A DNA stretch of 64,000 nt, taken from assembly GCA_016802295.1 (NCBI GenBank), contig JAESIW010000138.1, forward strand, positions 2,332,897 through 2,396,896, read 5' to 3'. The position numbers and the translations under genes were made by a program. The notes under the pieces are model-generated. The model searched no databases and was not told where the DNA came from. It worked only from the letters and a program-made list of their open reading frames with translations. The stretch is from Brachionus rotundiformis (lineage: Eukaryota > Rotifera > Eurotatoria > Ploima > Brachionidae). Below, piece after piece: positions 59,009 to 64,000 of this stretch; the first letter of the stretch is position 1; the number at the start of each line of letters is the position of its first letter.

Positions 59009-60247
59009 CTAAAAATAAAACCTAACTAACAAGGTGTTTGACATAAAATTTGAAAAAATTAATTTTTCTAATTACAATTTTCCCTAATTTTTGTATTTAT
59101 ATTGCAACTAATCAATATTTTAAACTTAATTAAAATAAATTTTTTTGTCAATTATCGATTGATAAATAAGTAGGATACCTCTATTGGTTTTTCTATTTCA
59201 GATCTCTTAGTCAGAGACCTCTTTGATTTAGATAACATATAATGCGGTAGATTTGACTACAATTAAATTTATATGACCTGAATTAAGCTTTATAAATTAA
59301 TTTTTTTATATCTAAATAGTTAAAATTAGCATAAATATATCTTTTAGAAGTCTTACACAAAATTGTTGAATATCCTTGAAGCAAACCTTAAAACAAAATT
59401 ATTCAAATAAATGAATTGGGAAAAAAATCTAATATTAAAATTAACTTTTGATTATTTTAAGTTTTTATTTCTAAAAATAAAAAAAATATTTGTAATAATA
59501 TTTAAATCTTATCAATTTTTAATAAATAATTGGAAAAATTCAAAAAATAAATTTTCATATGTTGCTACTAGATTTGGGCATAAAACTGATGATCATAAAT
59601 TCAAGTTAAAAATAAATATATTAATCCATTTATATAAAAAATAAAGAGAAAAAAAAGTTTAAAAGTAAAATATCAAAATCATAATTTATTATTAAAATTT
59701 CGAAATTTTCTGAGACAACGGCAAATCATCTCTCTTTAGTAATTTTAACATTTTAAATTAAATTATAAATGAAATGCATAAGCCAATTTTAAGATAAAAT
59801 AGTAAAAAAATTTAAATTAATGTTCTTTTTATCTGTTATTATTTTTACTCAACGGAGACTTTGAACAATCTTTTTATCATTTTAGCAATTTCTAGTGACC
59901 ATTATTTTGCTATCTTTACTCAAGTGCTATCTTCTAGCGAACTTGAAATTTGCCAAAGATTTTATCTCAACACAATAAATAACTTAGTACCATATATACA
60001 TAAATCTTTAATCCAAATAAAGACTTACCATAAAGATAAAATTTTAATTTACAAATAAATTTTATTTCAATAAAATAGAATATTTTTGTAATACAAACAT
60101 ATGGTGTTTAGTCAATGGCCTGGGCCCAATATGGGCCCAAAACAAACAAAATTGAACATAAAAATTTTTTATTAGAAAATACAGAAAATACTATTGGAAA
60201 TATAAATACAAACATTTCCAATGAAATTTAGTTTTTGTTTTTTCTGG
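59009..60247. other. Intergenic region (1.2 kb)
   Basis: A/T-rich, including two short Asn/Lys/Ile-rich open frames at 59411-59644 and 59861-60058 that look like chance frames in A/T-rich DNA. No RNA gene or repeat supported. Confidence 0.45.
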
Positions 60248-61283
60248 CTACAATTGGTATTCGCATATTCCATGCGAACGAGTCCAACAAACTAGGGTCT
60301 GTAGCTTACAATCAGGAATTGTGAAATAGGCTACACAATTGTTCATATTTTTATTGTTTACTGAGCTGAAAAATGACATATTCATTGGTTGTCCATTTAG
60401 CCATGTGTACTGGTAAGTTGAATTGTACACGGCTCCTACCCATGTTCTGAGATAACCAGTAATAGATGTCAATTTAGTAGAAATTTGTCTAAAATATTCA
60501 AACTTTTCACTAGAATCTAATATTACTAAAGAAGCATTTAATGATTTACAAAAAGAATAATAATCTGTCCAATTAAGCAACAATGTTGTTTCCAAAAAAC
60601 AAGAGTTCTTATACTTTTTCCAGCCGTCTTTACATTTGACACATTCAGATCTAGCTTTGGAATAAACTTTGGTCTCATCTAAACACTCGCATTCCTCTCC
60701 ATCCGTGCATACAAAATCAATTTCTTTTTCAATTGGTTCATATTCAGCTGATCCTTGGTCACTTGTTGTCTCTTGCTCACTTTCCACACTGTCTTCGCTG
60801 CTATTTTCCAAAGAATAATCCTCTTCCTCCGAGGAACAATCTGAGCCATAACTTGTAGCATGTTCACTTGCTGGACGCTGAGTTGTGGAATCCAAGCTTG
60901 TCTGGTTCAAGCCCAAATTTAAATCACTATCTTAAAGTTTAATTGAATAAAAATTAATTTAATTAGAGAAAAAGACAACCTTTTTTATAATAAATAGTGG
61001 CATTTGTGTGATTTGTGGATGATTGGTGGTATGAGTAAGTTGACAATATCATAATACAAAAATATGTTTTTTCATGTAATACCATGGAACATTTTTCGGC
61101 CAACAGACACTTGTATAAGCACAAAATTAATGGCAATTTGCTTTGGAAAATGAACTCTTCAACTGACTCATTTGATCCAATTTGATTATAGGTAATGTGT
61201 GCGGTAAATATAACTGCCTGCTTGCTGCAGACATCAATAGGCAAAAAAGACATTATAATTATGTATGATAAATTAAGATGCAT
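60248..61283 (-). CDS. Secreted C-type-lectin-like protein with PAN/apple-like N-terminus, 328 aa
   Basis: Exons 61283-60980 and 60930-60248 join to 329 codons across a 49-nt intron. A signal-like N-terminus (MHLNLSYIIIMSFLPIDVC) is followed by an apple/PAN-like cysteine module (LILCLYKCLLAEKCSMVLHE, YYKKGC). Then a very acidic Ser/Glu linker (DCSSEEEDYSLENSSEDSVE) and a Cys-rich hinge (DFVCTDGEECECLDE). The C-terminal CTLD spans residues about 200-328: CKDGWKKYKNSCF, FCKSLNASLVILDS, WVGAVYNSTYQYTWLNGQ, NNCVAYFTIPD and ICEYQL. The EPN/QPD and WND calcium-site motifs are absent, so calcium-dependent sugar binding is unlikely. Role unknown; such proteins serve in innate recognition or matrices. 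Confidence 0.78.
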
Positions 61284-61583
61284 TTTAAAAATTTATTTTG
61301 TATTAAAAAAACAAATGAATAATATAATTAATATTTATATATATCATTTAATAACTTTTTTTAAAATATTTTAGCTTAACTGTACTGAAGCACATAAGCT
61401 ATTATTAAATTTTTTTTCTTATCAATTATTTGCTTTATATGTTTAGTTGCCTATATAGTTCCTTTTTTAATTTATAAAATTTTATTTTATTTTTGTTAAG
61501 TGATTTCGCGAAGTCAGCAAATCTAAATTTTTATAATTATTAAAATTTTACCAAGAGTTTTGACGTCACCAACAGCTGCGTAT

Positions 61584-61630
61584 TTTGGCTTAAGATCTTT
61601 TACGTTAAATTCTGTACAAGATACACCCAT
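61584..61630 (-). other. Possible very small gene or 5' exon (MGVSCTEF...), candidate only
   Basis: A minus-strand ATG at 61630-61628 opens MGVSCTEFNVKDLKPKYAAV then GDVKTL. With a GT-AG intron (donor after CTTG near 61553, acceptor ATTTAG near 61527) it would add about 13 codons and stop, giving about 39 residues. MG at the start would allow N-myristoylation. Could equally be a chance frame in the 481-bp CRK-lectin spacer. Weak. Confidence 0.15.
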
Positions 61631-61763
61631 TATTAATTAATTGTCCAAAATTTAACCATTATTTAATATAAACTAACTTTTTAACATTTTCTTATCAAAA
61701 TTTTATTAATTATTTTTGAGTTTTATATAAAAAATTTAATTAAAAAATTTAACAAAATATTAT

Positions 61764-62962
61764 TTAATTGTCGATTATTTCTACCCTATTGAATGGAAAG
61801 AGGCCCTTATTTCCATTGGACTGATTTTGTCCGAACCATTTGCCCATGGATCTCATTTCCAAAACAGTAACAATTTGTCCTTTTTTCAAACTAATACATG
61901 AATGCTCATATGGAGATGGTGTATAGTCCTCTATTACTCGAGCATCAAATGGACACTTTTCATTCTAAACCATAAATTCATAAACTATCTCTTTTATGAC
62001 AATAACTAATTACTTTATCATTGCTATAGTTGCTTTCTTCATCGGTCGAGTTCTTTTTACTTTGACCAATTGGTTCACTTGGTTCCAAATTTTTGGGCAA
62101 AATTTTATTTTTTATGTCTGGCCACTCATTCTAATTTAGATGTCAAATTAAATAGAACATTTAAATTTTAAAATAATTCATACAGGTTTCAGTCTCCTAA
62201 TTAGAGGCACTGGAACTAAACCAACTTGACCACTTTCGTTAGACGCTTTCCACCAATTTTCACCCTGAGTATATTCAATTATGTCCAGGATTTCGTCTTT
62301 TTTGAAATACAAATCCTCATTAGGATCCTAAAAATTAGATTATGGTCATGGTAGTTCCAAGTTTTGCATAATTTACCCCATTTTCGGTAAAGTCGTAAAT
62401 GGCAATGCATTTTTTGTGATAAAACGCCTTAAAAAAAGTGTTTTAGTTCACGAATATGTGGAATAAAATTGAGAAATATGTTACCGGTTGTATCAGTGGG
62501 CTCTGGTTTAGGTAATGGTTTGAGTAGAACTCGAGGATGTTTGGTATGCTTGAAAAGAGGCAATCTTCCTTTCCATATATAAAAAATACATGAGAATTTT
62601 CTTGGGTGTCGTTCTCTTCGACAAAACGATGCATTATCTTATAACTATTGATAGATTTTTGATTTTCTCTTAAATATAATATTTTCAGATATTATCTAGT
62701 AAATAGATAAATAAATGTTACTTAACACACAAAACTTTCTGATCTATGTCCTTGGTACTATCTCGAATAAGAAACGTTCCAATAGGCGCATCGTCCAGGA
62801 TCAATTTTACCTCATCACGGCTCAAATTGCCAAAGTAATAGCTTAGTTAATTAACAATAGATAAATATTTTATTATTTTCAGTCATGATCAGCTAACCTA
62901 ACTTCGTCATAAGCATCAAACGCTTGTCCATTCAAACCATTTGCTTCAGCATCGAAAGACAT
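61764..62962 (-). CDS. CRK: CRK/CRKL adaptor protein (SH2-SH3-SH3), 293 aa
   Basis: Cytoplasmic adaptor linking phosphotyrosine scaffolds (p130Cas, paxillin) to C3G, DOCK and ABL. Seven exons, 62962-62898, 62841-62722, 62668-62485, 62427-62377, 62327-62184, 62130-62014 and 61964-61764, sum exactly to 294 codons (human CRKII 304 aa). SH2: YYFGNLSRDEVKLILDDAP, then GTFLIRDSTKD (FLVRES Arg), SYKIMHRFVEE and SSIPNILEFYSNHYLNQSPL. N-terminal SH3: CIAIYDFTENGDPNEDLYFK, KKDEILDIIEYTQGENWWKA, GLVPVPLI. A linker of about 50 residues follows, then a C-terminal SH3 (DARVIEDYTPSPYEHSCISL, KKGQIVTVLEM, GKWFGQ, GLFPFNRVEIIDN stop). The linker lacks an obvious YxxP regulatory tyrosine (it has NYSND). All introns are 43-57 nt or so. 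Confidence 0.93.
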
Positions 62963-63799
62963 CGTTATCTATTTTGTGACAATATTTATATGCCTAAAAA
63001 AATGTCATGTCTGGCATTTGGGACTGTTTTTCTATTTAAAAAAAGATATAAATAAAGTATTTTTTTTAATTATTGATAAAAATATTTATTAGAAATTAAT
63101 AAGCCGGCTTTCTACTATGCCATTTTCTATTATAATTCAATTATAAAAATTTCATTCTTCAAAAGAGCTTAAATTTTTAAAATAAAATAAGTTGTTCTTA
63201 AAATTGTTTCATTAGGAGAATTTTTTTGTCTTTGTAAAAGTAAAATTTTTCAGATAGATTATTACATTTTTTATCATTTAATTAATAATCAGCTTTAATA
63301 ATTGATCATTTAAGTTTAAAGAAAGATAATATTTTATAAACTGTTAATTATTTTTGATTATTTTATTAGACAATAATATGGATGTATCAAAAAACTGTCG
63401 AAATCATTGACTGACAACAAATGTAAAACTAATAAATAAATGAATAATCAGAAATTTTTGAATTAAATATTTAATTTTTTTTTTAAGTGCTTAAGTTTTA
63501 TGTTTTACGTATTATTTTATTATTAGATTAGGCTTTTAACCTTTATTAATGTTTATAGTACTTTCTAACATCATTGGCCTCTTAAAGCAAAAAAAATATT
63601 ACTAAATTTTATTAGAATAATTTAATTAATTATTTATTTTTAATAAAATATTTTATTAATTTAAAATCGTTGATGGTTCGGACTTGAGTGAGACGGAAAT
63701 ACAAAATTAAGCTCAAATTAACTAAATAAACAAAAAAAGTAATTTAATATGTTTAGCCTTTATAAAAATATTGTGTGACTTTTGTCAAATTAAATGCAC
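62963..63799. other. Intergenic region upstream of CRK
   Basis: About 840 bp, A/T-rich, containing the putative CRK promoter. No gene or RNA recognised. Confidence 0.45.
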
Positions 63800-63936
63800 C
63801 TAATATTTTTCTATTGCTTCTTCTAATAGCAAAAAAACTGGTACCTGGAAAACATTTAATTTTTTTATTAAAATAAAACAAAAAATATAATATACCTTTA
63901 TTTTATTAGAAACATAATCTCGGAGAGAAAAGCCAA
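63800..63936 (-). CDS. Possible last two exons of a gene entering from the right edge
   Basis: Minus-strand segments 63936-63896 and 63844-63800 splice in phase over a 51-nt GT-AG intron (TTTTCCAG acceptor) and read GFSLRDYVSNKIKVPVFLLL then EEAIEKY and stop. The upstream side has an acceptor-like ATTATTAAG. This would be the C-terminus of a protein whose other exons lie beyond the window. Short, so uncertain; no family recognised. Confidence 0.3.
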
Positions 63937-64000
63937 CTTAATAATCTTAGAATCGATCATTCCAGTTAGGATAAAAATTGTTCTTAATTTTTTTAATGAA

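Noticed and set aside
59411..59644. 77-codon plus-strand open frame
   Set aside because: Asn/Lys/Ile/Phe-only composition in A/T DNA with no domain or splice context; likely chance.
1..64000. CRISPR arrays, bacterial operons, phage or viral genes
   Set aside because: No spaced short direct repeats, ribosome-binding-site-led gene strings, capsid/terminase genes or complete viral polymerases were seen; the DNA is clearly eukaryotic nuclear.

Overview
This is a 64 kb piece of an AT-rich nuclear genome from a small-bodied metazoan. The evidence is the set of animal signalling and trafficking genes (a CRK SH2-SH3-SH3 adaptor, a secreted frizzled-related protein, LYST, SLC27 and GLUT transporters), GT-AG introns mostly 42-80 nt long, long A/T-only spacers, and the standard genetic code. 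The compact introns, the base composition and the secreted orphan proteins fit a monogonont rotifer such as Brachionus, but that placement is inference and was not tested. Twenty fairly secure protein genes, five identical tRNA-Val(AAC) genes and several mobile-element relics are visible. Coding sequences were assembled by hand from reading frame, splice sites and conserved family sequence. For most genes the exon lengths sum to an exact multiple of three.

Layout. 1-9037 (+): 3' part of LYST (BEACH-WD40), entering from the left edge, followed directly by a dead retrotransposon 3' end (9124-9540). 9766-14656 (-): a small secreted orphan, pescadillo (PES1, ribosome biogenesis) and an unrecognised five-exon gene. 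15588-21831 (+): a secreted coiled-coil orphan, a calpain, a small protein with a PP1-docking motif, and ODF3/CIMAP1 (SHIPPO repeats). 22164-31450: tRNA-Val genes, repeats and two inverted-repeat elements, with DEPDC7 (-) and a second secreted orphan (-). 32052-44672 (+): EDC4, DIS3, a DNAJC4-like protein and an FBXO33-like protein. 44673-48896: a 4.2 kb gene-poor stretch. 48897-50360 (+): an sFRP. 51130-62962 (-): GLUT-type sugar transporter, an ankyrin/SOCS-box-like protein, SLC27/FATP, a C-type-lectin-like protein and CRK.

The genes do not form an operon. EDC4 (decapping scaffold) and DIS3 (exosome nuclease) lie head to tail 373 bp apart and both act in mRNA decay. GLUT and FATP are nutrient importers in the same block. 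These proximities may be accidental. I found no convincing undescribed multi-gene system. The most useful observations are a calpain catalytic cysteine codon split by a 47-nt intron, reading-frame-changing micro-introns, identical tRNA-Val genes in mixed orientations, two MITE-like inverted-repeat elements, a perfect 16-bp palindrome between convergent genes, and several secreted orphan proteins.
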